From Sabulicella glaciei (lineage in GTDB: Bacteria; Pseudomonadota; Alphaproteobacteria; Acetobacterales; Acetobacteraceae): 64,000 bases of DNA. The DNA lies in assembly GCF_026183895.1 (NCBI RefSeq), contig NZ_JAPFQI010000016.1, positions 1 through 64,000 on the forward strand, read 5' to 3'. Below, piece after piece: positions 35,111 through 43,802 of this stretch. The notes beneath the pieces are model-generated. The model ran no database searches and was not told where the DNA came from. It worked only from the letters and a program-made list of their open reading frames with translations. The first letter of the stretch is position 1; every line of letters starts with the position of its first letter. The translations under genes were made by a program, and so were the position numbers.

Positions 35111-36553
35111 ATGACCATCCTAATCGAAGGTGCGATTGTCGTGACAGGTGACGAAGCAGGCACCATCTGCCACGATGCGGCACTGGCCATCGAGGGCAAT
35201 CGGATTGCGGCACTCGGCCCGCGCGAGGCGGTCTCCGGCCGCTTTCCGGATGCGGAGCGGGTGGACGGCACGGGCCGGGTTATCCTGCCCGGTTTTGCGA
35301 ACATCCATACGCATCTGGTGATGACGCTCGCCCGCGGCGTTTTCGAGGATTTGTCCCCACCTCACGAACCACCTTTCGACGGCGGGCTGTCGCCGATCCC
35401 ACTGCCCCCGATGACCCCGCAGGAACAGGCGGTGATGTGCCAGCTTGGCGCGCTGGAGGCGATCCGGTCCGGCACCACGGCGCTGCTGGAGGACGGGGTA
35501 GACATCGCCAACTACGCGCAGGAAATGGTGGGCACCGGGCTGCGGATGCTTCTGGCCGAGCGCTGCTGGGACCGCGCCGGCGCCTCGATCGGCGATCCCT
35601 CCGAGTTCCGCCGCGACGAGGCGGTTGGCCGTGCGGGGCTGGAGCGCATCGAGCGGCTGCACGAGCAATGGGATGGCACGGGAGAGGGGCGCATCCGCGT
35701 CGGCGTCGCAGCCTGGGCACCCGACATGTGCTCCCCCGAGCTGCTGCGGGATGCGCGAGCGTTGCAGGATCGGCTGGGCACCATAGCCACCATCCATCTC
35801 AACCAGATCTGGGGCGAGGTCGCGGCAGTGCAGGCGCACCACAATATGCTGCCCTCCGAGTTCCTGGAGAGCATCGGCTTCCTGAGCGAGCGGCTGGTCG
35901 CGGCGCATTGCCGCTGCATGGAGCCGCTGGAGGAGAAGATCCTCGGCAAGCACCGGGTGAACGTTGCCTTCAACTCTGCGATCGCCGCGCGGCGGGGCCT
36001 GAGCCCGCGCGTATGTGAGATAGAGACGGCGGGGTGCAACGTCGGCATGGGCACCGACAACATGGCCGAGGATATGGTGGAGGTGATGCGCACCGGACTT
36101 TTCATGGAGCGGGTGCGGCGGCGCGATGGACGCAACCCGGCTCCGGAGGAGGCGCTACGCTGGGCCACGCGCAACGGGTATCGCGCGATGGGCGTGCCGG
36201 ATGGCGGCTGGTTGGCAGAAGGAAACCTCGCCGATCTCATCATGCTACGGGTAGATCGCGCACACCTCGCGCCCTTCCTACGCCCTGTCTCGGTCTTTGT
36301 GCATCAGGGGCAGGCACGGGACGTCGAGGACGTGATGGTCGACGGGCGCTGGATCATGCGCGATGGCCAAGTGCTGACGATGGATGAGGCGCGCATCATT
36401 CGCGAGGCGGAGGCGGTGGCGGACCGTGCCTGGTCACGTCTCTTCGCGCGTAACCCGCAGATCAAAGTCCCCGAAGGATTCCGGCCCCTTCCGGACGCAC
36501 CTGCCGAGGCCCTGTCTCCCGATAACCAAGCCCTCGCGCCGCCCCGGTCTTGA
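35111..36553 (+). CDS. amidohydrolase family protein (SAH deaminase/chlorohydrolase-like)
   Basis: A 480-residue enzyme with metal-binding motifs FANIHTH (about 68), TIHLNQ, VAAHCRCM and MGTDNMAED, the pattern of the amidohydrolase deaminase branch. GGGGAGG lies 8 bases before the ATG at 35111. It is divergent from the oligopeptide-binding protein and the related hydrolase at 31865, so the three probably form one catabolic unit around a shared 197-base control region. The sequence is distinct from the first hydrolase, with a longer C-terminal tail (about 450-480) rich in Pro and Ala. Substrate unknown. Confidence 0.87.
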   Translation: MTILIEGAIVVTGDEAGTICHDAALAIEGNRIAALGPREAVSGRFPDAERVDGTGRVILPGFANIHTHLVMTLARGVFEDLSPPHEPPFDGGLSPIPLPPMTPQEQAVMCQLGALEAIRSGTTALLEDGVDIANYAQEMVGTGLRMLLAERCWDRAGASIGDPSEFRRDEAVGRAGLERIERLHEQWDGTGEGRIRVGVAAWAPDMCSPELLRDARALQDRLGTIATIHLNQIWGEVAAVQAHHNMLPSEFLESIGFLSERLVAAHCRCMEPLEEKILGKHRVNVAFNSAIAARRGLSPRVCEIETAGCNVGMGTDNMAEDMVEVMRTGLFMERVRRRDGRNPAPEEALRWATRNGYRAMGVPDGGWLAEGNLADLIMLRVDRAHLAPFLRPVSVFVHQGQARDVEDVMVDGRWIMRDGQVLTMDEARIIREAEAVADRAWSRLFARNPQIKVPEGFRPLPDAPAEALSPDNQALAPPRS

Positions 36554-36839
36554 TGAGACCCCGTTGCCGGAGTGCGGAGCGCCGTTCCGGCGCGGAAGCT
36601 TGGCGAGGTTAGGGTGATGGCAGGACAAGGCAAGCCGGTGGCGGCCGTGATATACGAGCGACCTGGATCCAGTTCAGCAGACCTGGGCAGTTCGTCAAGC
36701 GTTGCTGCGCGGGTCCGCAAAGCTGGATCAAGGGCGAACTGAACATCGCGAACGCGCTATAGACAGCGGCCGGGGGCCATTCTCGCTCGCGGCGACTACG
36801 CAGTCAGACCACCGTCTTGCAAGACTCGACGGCACAAGA
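36554..36839. other. gap between convergent genes, with a weak hairpin
   Basis: No gene seen. A perfect 6-base stem with a 3-base loop (GCGCCG at 36579-36584, CGGCGC at 36588-36593) lies 26 bases after the amidohydrolase stop and could act as a terminator, although no T-run follows. Confidence 0.35.
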
Positions 36840-37799
36840 TCAGGTTTCCATGTTTAGAGCCTGTTGGCTTTCATCGAGTGATGAACTGGTGTGACCCACG
36901 ATCTCGGTGGCTACCTCGCTCAACAGCCAGTCGCGGAAGGCGCGCAGCACCGGCTGAGCCGCGATTTCTTTCGGATAAGCCAGGCAGTAGGCTTGTCCGT
37001 CATCCAGCGGCAGGTCGAATGGCACGACGAGCCGCCCGGCGGCCAGCTCTGGCTCCACCATGAAGCGCGGCATCAAGGCGACGCCCAGGCCTGCAGCCGC
37101 AGCCTCTACGACGATGGCGTGGTGCTGGTACTGCGGCCCGCGCAGACCGTCCACCCCGGCCACGCCATGGGCCTGCAGCCAGTGCACCCAGGCGCGCGGC
37201 CGCGTAGTATGCTGCAGCAGCGTGTGGCGTGACAGGTCGGCGGGCTCGCGCAGCGTGCCGCCCGCCAGCAGCGCAGGCGCGCAGATCGGAACGCGCACAT
37301 CAGGCACGAGCGGATGAACTGCCACGCCCGGCCGCTCCACTGAGCCCATCTGGATCGCCGCCTGCACTCCCTCCCCCGAGAAGTCGAGCGGCCAGGGCAA
37401 GGTGGTGTGATTGCGCATGTTGACCACGACCAAGCGGTGGAGCGTCTGGAAGCGTGGCATGCGCGCCATGAGCCAGCGCGCGCCAAAGGTGGGTGAGACG
37501 GCCAGGTTCAGCGTGCCGCCTGCGCCGCGATGCGCCAGCACCTCCTGCGTCGCAGTCTCGATGCGTGCCAGCGCGGCCCGCACCTCCGGACCATAGGTCG
37601 CCGCTGCCGCCGTCAACACCAGGCGCTGCCGCACACGCTGAAACAGCCGGAGGCCAAGCTTCGCCTCAAGTGCTGCAAGCTGGCGGCTGACCGCGCTCTG
37701 CGTCAGCGACAGTTCCTCTGCGGCCCGGGAGACGCTGAGGTGCCGGGCGCAGGCCTCAAAAGCCTGCAGCAGGGCGGTCGGCGGCGTGTGGCGGCGCAT
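36840..37799 (-). CDS. LysR-family transcriptional regulator (GcvA-like)
   Basis: A 319-residue regulator from ATG 37799. The winged helix is at 1-65 (PPTALLQAFEACARHLSVSR, then AAEELSLTQSAVSRQLAALE). The effector domain has TLNLAVSPTFGARWLMARMP and AAAAGLGVALMPRFMVEPEL. The start at 37799 fits the usual GcvA start; upstream in-frame ATGs at 37835 and 37919 would extend the protein through a likely operator. It is divergent from the Bug gene at 38012 that opens the hydantoinase operon, so it is the natural regulator of that operon. Confidence 0.85.
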   Translation of the reverse strand: MRRHTPPTALLQAFEACARHLSVSRAAEELSLTQSAVSRQLAALEAKLGLRLFQRVRQRLVLTAAAATYGPEVRAALARIETATQEVLAHRGAGGTLNLAVSPTFGARWLMARMPRFQTLHRLVVVNMRNHTTLPWPLDFSGEGVQAAIQMGSVERPGVAVHPLVPDVRVPICAPALLAGGTLREPADLSRHTLLQHTTRPRAWVHWLQAHGVAGVDGLRGPQYQHHAIVVEAAAAGLGVALMPRFMVEPELAAGRLVVPFDLPLDDGQAYCLAYPKEIAAQPVLRAFRDWLLSEVATEIVGHTSSSLDESQQALNMET

Positions 37800-37830
37800 G
37801 GCCCGGATCCCAACAAGTTCATTCCATTCC

Positions 37831-37846
37831 GTCATGAAAGCATGAC
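37831..37846. promoter_or_regulatory. candidate LysR operator upstream of the hydantoinase operon
   Basis: GTCATG and CATGAC form a perfect inverted repeat separated by AAAG, 32 bases upstream of the LysR start and about 165 bases before the divergent Bug gene. Position and symmetry suit an autoregulatory site, though spacing is one base off the strict T-N11-A pattern. Confidence 0.35.
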
Positions 37847-38011
37847 AAGTTTTCGGTTGCGAGCGTGGCCTTTGCGCGGAAAGCTGAATGAGGGGCAGCC
37901 GTTGTCCCGGGCACATCATGCGGCCCGGTCATAAACCGCTCCTCCAGGGTCGGGCCAGAACCGGCCATCGGGAGGGACGCGCACATCGCGGCGCATTTCC
38001 GGGAGGTGCAT

Positions 38012-38998
38012 ATGACCAATGCCCATGATTCTCTGCCCCGCCGCCTCGTGCTGGCCTCGGGCCTTGCCGTCGCCGCGCCGCTCCGGGCACGCAGCGCCTG
38101 GACGCCGAGTCAGCCAGTGCGCCTGCTGATCGGCTTCCCACCGGGCGGTGCCGTTGACATCCTGATCCGCATTGTCGGCGAAGGCATGCAGCGCGTCCGC
38201 GGGATCACCGCGGTCCCTGAGGTGCGCAGCGGCGCCTATGGCTTCATTGCCGCACAGGCCGCAGCACGCGCCGCGCCAGACGGCCACACCCTGGCCAGCG
38301 CCATCATGGGCACCATGTCGGTCGCGCCGGTGATGCCGGGCGTGCCGGTGCCCCTTGACCTCGACCGCGAGTTGACGCCGGTCTCGAACCTGGCCGGCAC
38401 TCCGATGGCCCTCGTGGCGCGGCCTGACGCGCCCTTCTCTGACCTCGAGGGCTTGGCCGCCTATGCGCGGCAGCGCGGTGGCACGGCAACCTACGCTTCA
38501 GGCGGCAACGGCTCGATCAATCATCTGGCTGGCGCGCTGATCGCAAGCTCCATCGACGCGCGCATGGTGCATGTCCCTTATCGTGGGGGTGCGCCCGCCG
38601 TGCTGGATGTCTCGGCCGGCCGCGTGGACATCATGGTGGCGAACGTCGCCGAGGTCGCAGGACAGATCCGCGGCGGGCAGCTCAAGGGCATCGGCATCAC
38701 CTCCGCACAGCGCAGCGACATGGTGCCCGAACTCGTCCCGCTTGCCGCCCGCATCCCGCAGCTCGAGATCACGAACTGGTTTGGCCTTGCCGGGCCCGCC
38801 GGCCTCCCGCCCGAGATCCTGGACGGCCTCGCCGGCATCTTCGGCGCCGTGCTGCGCGACGAGCAGACCGCCCTCACGCTCCGGCAGCGCGGGCTGGAGC
38901 CGCTGCCCGAAGCCGGCCCAGCCTTCGGGGCGCGCATCCGCCGCGACCGCGAGCGCTGGCGGCAGGTGATCGAGGCCAATGCGATCCGCAGCGACTGA
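38012..38998 (+). CDS. Bug-family receptor, first gene of the hydantoinase operon
   Basis: A 328-residue periplasmic receptor from the ATG at 38012, with GGGAGG 5 bases before it; the GTG at 38006 lies within that site. The signal sequence has a twin-Arg-like stretch (LPRRLVLASGLAVAAPL). Bug blocks are QPVRLLIGFPPGGAVDIL, APDGHTLASAIMG, VPYRGGAPAVLDVSAGRVDI and GQLKGIGITSAQRS. The HyuA gene starts 38 bases after it. It is probably the uptake receptor for the lactam or hydantoin-type substrate degraded by the following enzymes. Confidence 0.9.
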   Translation: MTNAHDSLPRRLVLASGLAVAAPLRARSAWTPSQPVRLLIGFPPGGAVDILIRIVGEGMQRVRGITAVPEVRSGAYGFIAAQAAARAAPDGHTLASAIMGTMSVAPVMPGVPVPLDLDRELTPVSNLAGTPMALVARPDAPFSDLEGLAAYARQRGGTATYASGGNGSINHLAGALIASSIDARMVHVPYRGGAPAVLDVSAGRVDIMVANVAEVAGQIRGGQLKGIGITSAQRSDMVPELVPLAARIPQLEITNWFGLAGPAGLPPEILDGLAGIFGAVLRDEQTALTLRQRGLEPLPEAGPAFGARIRRDRERWRQVIEANAIRSD

Positions 38999-39036
38999 CA
39001 GACCTCGGCCACGGCACAATCCTCGCAAGGATGTTC

Positions 39037-41109
39037 ATGACAGCGTCACTCTCCCTTGGAATCGATATTGGCGGCACCTTCACCGACCTCGTCCTGCTTG
39101 ATCCCTCCGACGGGCGCGCGGTGATCTGGAAGGAGAGCACCACGCCGGACGAGCCGGCGCGCGGCGCGATGACCGGCGTCGAGCGGCTCCTGGCGAAGGC
39201 TGGCGTTCCCGCCAGCCGTGTCGGCCGCGTGGTGCATGCGACGACTCTGTTCACCAACGCCCTGATCGAGCGGAAGGGCGCGCCGACCGGCCTGCTCACG
39301 ACCGCCGGCTTCGCCGACGTGCTGGAGATCGCGCGGGAGCGGAAATACGAGCTTTATGACCTGTTCCTGGAGATGCCGCAGCCGCTGGTTCCCCGCCCCT
39401 GGCGACGGGAGGCGCCAGAGCGGCTGGGACCGGACGGCACCGTCGAGAGGGCGCTCGACGTCGCCGCGATGTTGGACGAGGTGGCCGCACTGGTGGCACA
39501 GGGCGTGGAGAGCCTCGGGATCTGCTTCCTGCACGCCTACGCGAACCCTGAGCATGAGCGGCAGGCGGCCGAGGCGATTGCGCGGCGCTTTCCCCAGCTT
39601 TCGCTGTCGCTCTCCTCCGAGATCGCGCCAGAAATCCGCGAGTACCCGCGAACCGTCACCACGGTCGCCAACGCCTATGTCCGCCCTCTTGCCGAGACGT
39701 ATCTCGATCGGTTGGAGGCCGAACTGAAGCGCGTCGGTGTCGGGGGTGAGCTGTTCCTGATGCTCTCCAGCGGCGGTCTCACTCATGTCGCCGAGGCGAA
39801 GCGGGCGCCCGTCCAACTGCTGGAAAGCGGGCCCGCCGCCGGCGCGCTCGCCGGAGCCTGGTTCGGCCGGCACGCCGGGCTGGAGCGTGTGCTCGCCTTC
39901 GACATGGGCGGCACCACCGCGAAACTCGCCTTGGTGGACGGAGGCGAGCCGCTGGTCGCCTGGGGCTTCGAGGCCGCCCGCACCAAGCGCTTCCTGCGCG
40001 GCAGCGGGCTGCCGATCCAGATTGCGACCGTCGAGCTGATCGAGATCGGCGCCGGCGGCGGCTCGATCGCGCGGCGCAGCGACCTCGGGACGTTGCAGGT
40101 CGGTCCCGACAGCGCCGGCGCGCAACCCGGGCCGGTCTCCTACGGCCGTGGTGGGACGGAGCCAACGGTGACGGACGCCGACCTCGCCCTCGGCTACCTG
40201 AATGGAGACTTCTTTCTCGGCGGCGCCATGCGCATCGACACCAGCTTGGCGCGCGAGGCGCTTTCCCGACTTGCTGGCGACCTCGAGCTGGATGAGCCAC
40301 GCGCTGCCTTCGGCGTGCATGACGTGGTGAACGAGAACATGGCAGGCGCCGCCCGCGTCGCCATCGCCGAGCGTGGCCGCGTCCCGCAGGACTATGCGCT
40401 GCTTGCCACCGGAGGCGCCGCGCCCGTCCATGCCTGGCAGGTCGGCACCAAGCTCGGTATCGGCCGCGTGGTCTGTCCTCCCGGCGCCGGCGTGGGCAGC
40501 ACCATCGGCATGCTGATGGCGCCCGCGCGGGTCGACCGTGTCGCCTCGTTCAACCGGGCCCTGGCCCACACCGACTGGACCGAGGTCGATCGAACGCTCG
40601 CCATGCTGCAAGCGGACGCCGAGGAGGTGGTGCGCGCCAGCGGCGCCGACCTCGCGCAGAGCCGCCTGCGCAAGCTGGCGGACATGCGCTACGTGGGGCA
40701 GGGATCTGAGATCACCGTCGTCCTGCCGGAGCCACTCTCGACCGACGGCGTGCTGGAGGCCTTCGAGGTGGCCTATCGCCGCCTGTTCGGCCGCACGCCG
40801 CCGGGCGCTGCCGTGCAGTTCGTTGCCCTCCGGCTGTCCGTGGCCGCACCGATGCCCGGCGCGGGGGCGGCGCTGCGGCTGGAGACCCATGCCGCCGAGG
40901 CGACCCTGAAGGGCCGCCGTCCTGTCTATTTCCCGGAGGCTGGCGGCACGCTCGAGACCCCGGTCTACGACCGCTACGCCTTGCCGGCCGGCGCACAGCT
41001 GGAGGGCCCTGCGGTGTTCGAGGAGAACGAAAGCACTTTCGTCGTCGGTCCCGGCGCACGGATCCGCGTGCTGCGGGACCTTTCGATCCTGGCCGAGCGC
41101 GCAGCCTGA
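39037..41109 (+). CDS. hyuA: hydantoinase/oxoprolinase subunit A (HyuA), first copy
   Basis: A 690-residue ATP-dependent ring-opening subunit. It has two actin-like ATPase motifs, SLGIDIGGTFTDLVLLD near residue 6 and LAFDMGGTTAKLALVD near 286, plus THVAEAKRAPVQLLESGPAAG, VELIEIGAGGGSIA and the C-terminal FEENESTFVVGPGAR. AAGGA lies 5 bases before ATG 39037; ATG 39031 is an alternative. HyuA works with HyuB, whose gene starts 2 bases after this stop. The family hydrolyses hydantoins, 5-oxoproline or N-methylhydantoin, or carboxylates acetone-type ketones; the exact substrate is not readable. Confidence 0.92.
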   Translation: MTASLSLGIDIGGTFTDLVLLDPSDGRAVIWKESTTPDEPARGAMTGVERLLAKAGVPASRVGRVVHATTLFTNALIERKGAPTGLLTTAGFADVLEIARERKYELYDLFLEMPQPLVPRPWRREAPERLGPDGTVERALDVAAMLDEVAALVAQGVESLGICFLHAYANPEHERQAAEAIARRFPQLSLSLSSEIAPEIREYPRTVTTVANAYVRPLAETYLDRLEAELKRVGVGGELFLMLSSGGLTHVAEAKRAPVQLLESGPAAGALAGAWFGRHAGLERVLAFDMGGTTAKLALVDGGEPLVAWGFEAARTKRFLRGSGLPIQIATVELIEIGAGGGSIARRSDLGTLQVGPDSAGAQPGPVSYGRGGTEPTVTDADLALGYLNGDFFLGGAMRIDTSLAREALSRLAGDLELDEPRAAFGVHDVVNENMAGAARVAIAERGRVPQDYALLATGGAAPVHAWQVGTKLGIGRVVCPPGAGVGSTIGMLMAPARVDRVASFNRALAHTDWTEVDRTLAMLQADAEEVVRASGADLAQSRLRKLADMRYVGQGSEITVVLPEPLSTDGVLEAFEVAYRRLFGRTPPGAAVQFVALRLSVAAPMPGAGAALRLETHAAEATLKGRRPVYFPEAGGTLETPVYDRYALPAGAQLEGPAVFEENESTFVVGPGARIRVLRDLSILAERAA

Positions 41110-41111
41110 CG

Positions 41112-42755
41112 GTGCAAGCCATGCAGCAAACCCCACGCCGCTTCGATGCTGTCGAGCTGGAGCTTCTCTGGCGCCGCCTGATCTCGCTGGTGGATGAGGC
41201 CGCGGCGGCGCTGGTCCGCACCTCTTTCTCCACTCTGGTGCGTGAGAGCTACGACTTCTCGTGCGTCGTCACCGACGCGCAGGGCCAGTCTCTCGTGCAG
41301 GCGACGGAGAGCATCCCGAGCTTCATCGGCACGCTCCCGGAGACAGTGAAGCACTTCCTGCGCTTCTTCCCGGTGGAGACGCTGCAGCCCGGCGACGTCC
41401 TCATCACCAATGACCTCTGGCTGGGAACAGGCCATCTTCCCGACATCACCGTGGCCAAGCCGATCTTCCGCAATGGGCGGGTGGTTGCCTTCAGCGCCTC
41501 CACGGCGCATGCGCCAGACATCGGCGGGAAGATCCGCAGCCCGGAGCCACGCGAGGTGTTCGAGGAAGGGCTGCAGATTCCCCCCATGAAGCTGATGCGC
41601 GGTGGCCAGGCGGACGACACTCTGGTCGCGATCATCCGCAAGAACGTGCGGACGCCGGAGCAGACCATGGGCGATCTCTGGGCGCAGGTTGTCGCCCTGG
41701 ACCTCATGGAGGAGCGGCTGATCGTCCTGATGGATCAGGCCGGGCTCGAGGACCTCTCGGACCTGGCGCGGGAGGTGCAGGCGCGCTGCGAAAACGCGAT
41801 GCGGGCTGCCATCGCCGCCTTGCCCGATGGCACTTACCGCAGCGAACTGCAGACCGACGGGCTGATGGACAAGCCGGTCACCATCCGTATGGCGCTGACC
41901 ATCACAGGCGACCGCATCCACGTCGACTATTCTGGCACTGACCCGCAGGTGGACCGCGCGATCAATTGTGCGCTCTGCTACACCTACGCGATGACGATGT
42001 ACGGGGTGAAGGTCTGCACCACGCCCGCCCTGCCGAACAACGAGGGTGCCTGGAGGCCGATCTCAGTCGCCGCGCCGGAAGGCTGCATCGTCAATCCGGT
42101 CTTCCCGGCCTCTGGCGGTTCCCGAATGTTGATCGGGCACTACCTGCCCATGCTGGTCTTCGGCTGTCTGGGTCAGGTGGTGCCGGAGCGGGTCATGGCG
42201 GCCACCGGCTCTCCCATGTGGGGCATGAACCAGTCGGGCGTAAACGCCGCCGGCAAGCCCTACGCGAACATGTTCTTCTTCAACGGCGGAATGGGCGGCA
42301 ACGTGCGCGGCGATGGCATTTCCTGCCTGTCCTGGCCGTCCAACGTCTCGTCCACCGCGATCGAGATCAGCGAGCACATCGCCCCCATCCGCGTCCACCA
42401 CAAGCGGCTCCGTCCGGACAGCGGGGGGGCGGGGAAGCATCGTGGGGGCCTCGGGCAGGAGATCCTTATCGAGAGCCGGTCGGAGACGCCGATCGCCGTC
42501 TCCTTCCTCGCGGAGCGCACCATCTTCCCTGCTTTCGGTGTCGAGGGCGGCCGGGACGGCGCGCCTGGTGTGCTGCGCATCAACGGCGAAAAGGTGGATC
42601 CGAAGCGGCAGTACGTGCTGCAGCGCGGCGAGACGGTGCTGCTCGCGACACCGGGCGGTGGTGGCCATGGCGACCCAGCGGCGCGTGACCCGCGCGCGAT
42701 TGAAGCAGACCTTGCTTCTGGCCACGTCACGGATCCAGTACCCTACAGAGAATAG
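41112..42755 (+). CDS. hyuB: hydantoinase/oxoprolinase subunit B (HyuB), first copy
   Basis: A 547-residue HyuB with family blocks LISLVDEAAAALVRTSFSTL, VLITNDLWLGTGHLPDITVA, ASTAHAPDIGGKIRS, YCYTYAMT-like LCYTYAMTMYGVK and GGGGHGDPAARDP at the end. GTG 41112 is the first start, 2 bases after hyuA; ATG 41121 is equally possible and neither has a strong ribosome site, consistent with coupling to hyuA. It pairs with the HyuA just upstream. It shares most blocks with the second HyuB at 43803, so the pair looks like a duplication that diverged. Confidence 0.92.
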   Translation: MQAMQQTPRRFDAVELELLWRRLISLVDEAAAALVRTSFSTLVRESYDFSCVVTDAQGQSLVQATESIPSFIGTLPETVKHFLRFFPVETLQPGDVLITNDLWLGTGHLPDITVAKPIFRNGRVVAFSASTAHAPDIGGKIRSPEPREVFEEGLQIPPMKLMRGGQADDTLVAIIRKNVRTPEQTMGDLWAQVVALDLMEERLIVLMDQAGLEDLSDLAREVQARCENAMRAAIAALPDGTYRSELQTDGLMDKPVTIRMALTITGDRIHVDYSGTDPQVDRAINCALCYTYAMTMYGVKVCTTPALPNNEGAWRPISVAAPEGCIVNPVFPASGGSRMLIGHYLPMLVFGCLGQVVPERVMAATGSPMWGMNQSGVNAAGKPYANMFFFNGGMGGNVRGDGISCLSWPSNVSSTAIEISEHIAPIRVHHKRLRPDSGGAGKHRGGLGQEILIESRSETPIAVSFLAERTIFPAFGVEGGRDGAPGVLRINGEKVDPKRQYVLQRGETVLLATPGGGGHGDPAARDPRAIEADLASGHVTDPVPYRE

Positions 42756-42823
42756 CGGCGCCAACGACACGCACTGCGAGGAAACTGGGATGGGACTCCG
42801 TCAACAACAGAAGGATGCAAACC

Positions 42824-43798
42824 ATGCTGAGACGTAGCCTTGCAATCCTGCCGTTCGCAGCGCCGGGCCTTCTGCCCCGGGCCGTGGGGGCGCAATCCGC
42901 GCCGTTCCCGAGCCGGCCGGTGCGCATCGTGGTGCCCTTTGCCGCCGGCGGCACGGCGGACGTGCTGGCTCGCCTGGTGGGGGAGCGGCTGTCGGCGAAG
43001 TGGGGCCAGCAGGTGATCATCGACAACCGCCCCGGGGCCGGGGGCAACATCGGGGCCGAGCAGGTCGCGCGCGCGCCCGGGGACGGCTACACCCTGCTCC
43101 TCGGCACCATTGGCATCCATGCCGCAAGCTCGATTTATTCGAAGCTGCCCTACAACCCTGACACCGACCTGGCGCCTGTGACCGTGCTGGCGGAGATGCC
43201 GAACGCGATCATCGTGCACCCCTCCGTTCCTGCCCGGACCCTGCGGGAGCTGATCGAGCTGGCGCGGCAGCGGCCCGGAGGGCTGACGTTCGGCTCTGCC
43301 GGCAGCGGCAGCTCCACGCACATGGCGGGCGAACTCTTCATGCAAGTGGCGGGCGTGCGCATGGTCCATGCCCCCTACCGCGGCAGCGCGGCCGCGCTCA
43401 ACGACCTCGTGGCCGGAAGCATCCAGGTGATGTTCGAGAACGTGCCCACCGTGCCGCCCCTGGCCCAGGCGGGCAACGTGCGCGTGCTGGCCGTCACCTC
43501 CGCGGAGCCCGTGAGCGCGCTTCCCGACGCGCCGCCGGCGACACAGGCCGGCCTCCCCGACTATGTGGCGACGGCCTGGATGACATTGGCGGCTCCATCC
43601 ATTGTGCCGGTGCCACTGCTCCAGCGCCTCAACACCGACACAGTCGCCGTGCTGAACGAGCCTGCGATCCAGCAGCGGCTGACCCAGCTTGGCGCCCTCA
43701 AGCGCGGCCTTTCCGTCGAGGAAAGCCGGCGCTTCTTCGCCGAAGAGACGCAGAAGTGGACGCGCGTCATCCAGACCGCAGACATCCGGGTGAACTGA
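42824..43798 (+). CDS. Bug-family receptor between two hydantoinase pairs
   Basis: A 324-residue periplasmic receptor. ATG 42824 is preferred because AAGGA lies 9 bases before it; ATG 42815 overlaps that site. The signal peptide (LRRSLAILPFAAPGLLPRA) ends after VGA. Bug blocks are RPVRIVVPFAAGGTADVLAR, IIDNRPGAGGNIGAEQVA, VHAPYRGSAAALNDL and NVRVLAVTSAEPV. It lies 68 bases after hyuB copy 1, and the second hyuB starts 4 bases after it, so all belong to one operon. Its presence alongside the receptor at 38012 suggests two related substrates. Confidence 0.92.
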   Translation: MLRRSLAILPFAAPGLLPRAVGAQSAPFPSRPVRIVVPFAAGGTADVLARLVGERLSAKWGQQVIIDNRPGAGGNIGAEQVARAPGDGYTLLLGTIGIHAASSIYSKLPYNPDTDLAPVTVLAEMPNAIIVHPSVPARTLRELIELARQRPGGLTFGSAGSGSSTHMAGELFMQVAGVRMVHAPYRGSAAALNDLVAGSIQVMFENVPTVPPLAQAGNVRVLAVTSAEPVSALPDAPPATQAGLPDYVATAWMTLAAPSIVPVPLLQRLNTDTVAVLNEPAIQQRLTQLGALKRGLSVEESRRFFAEETQKWTRVIQTADIRVN

Positions 43799-43802
43799 GC
43801 CG

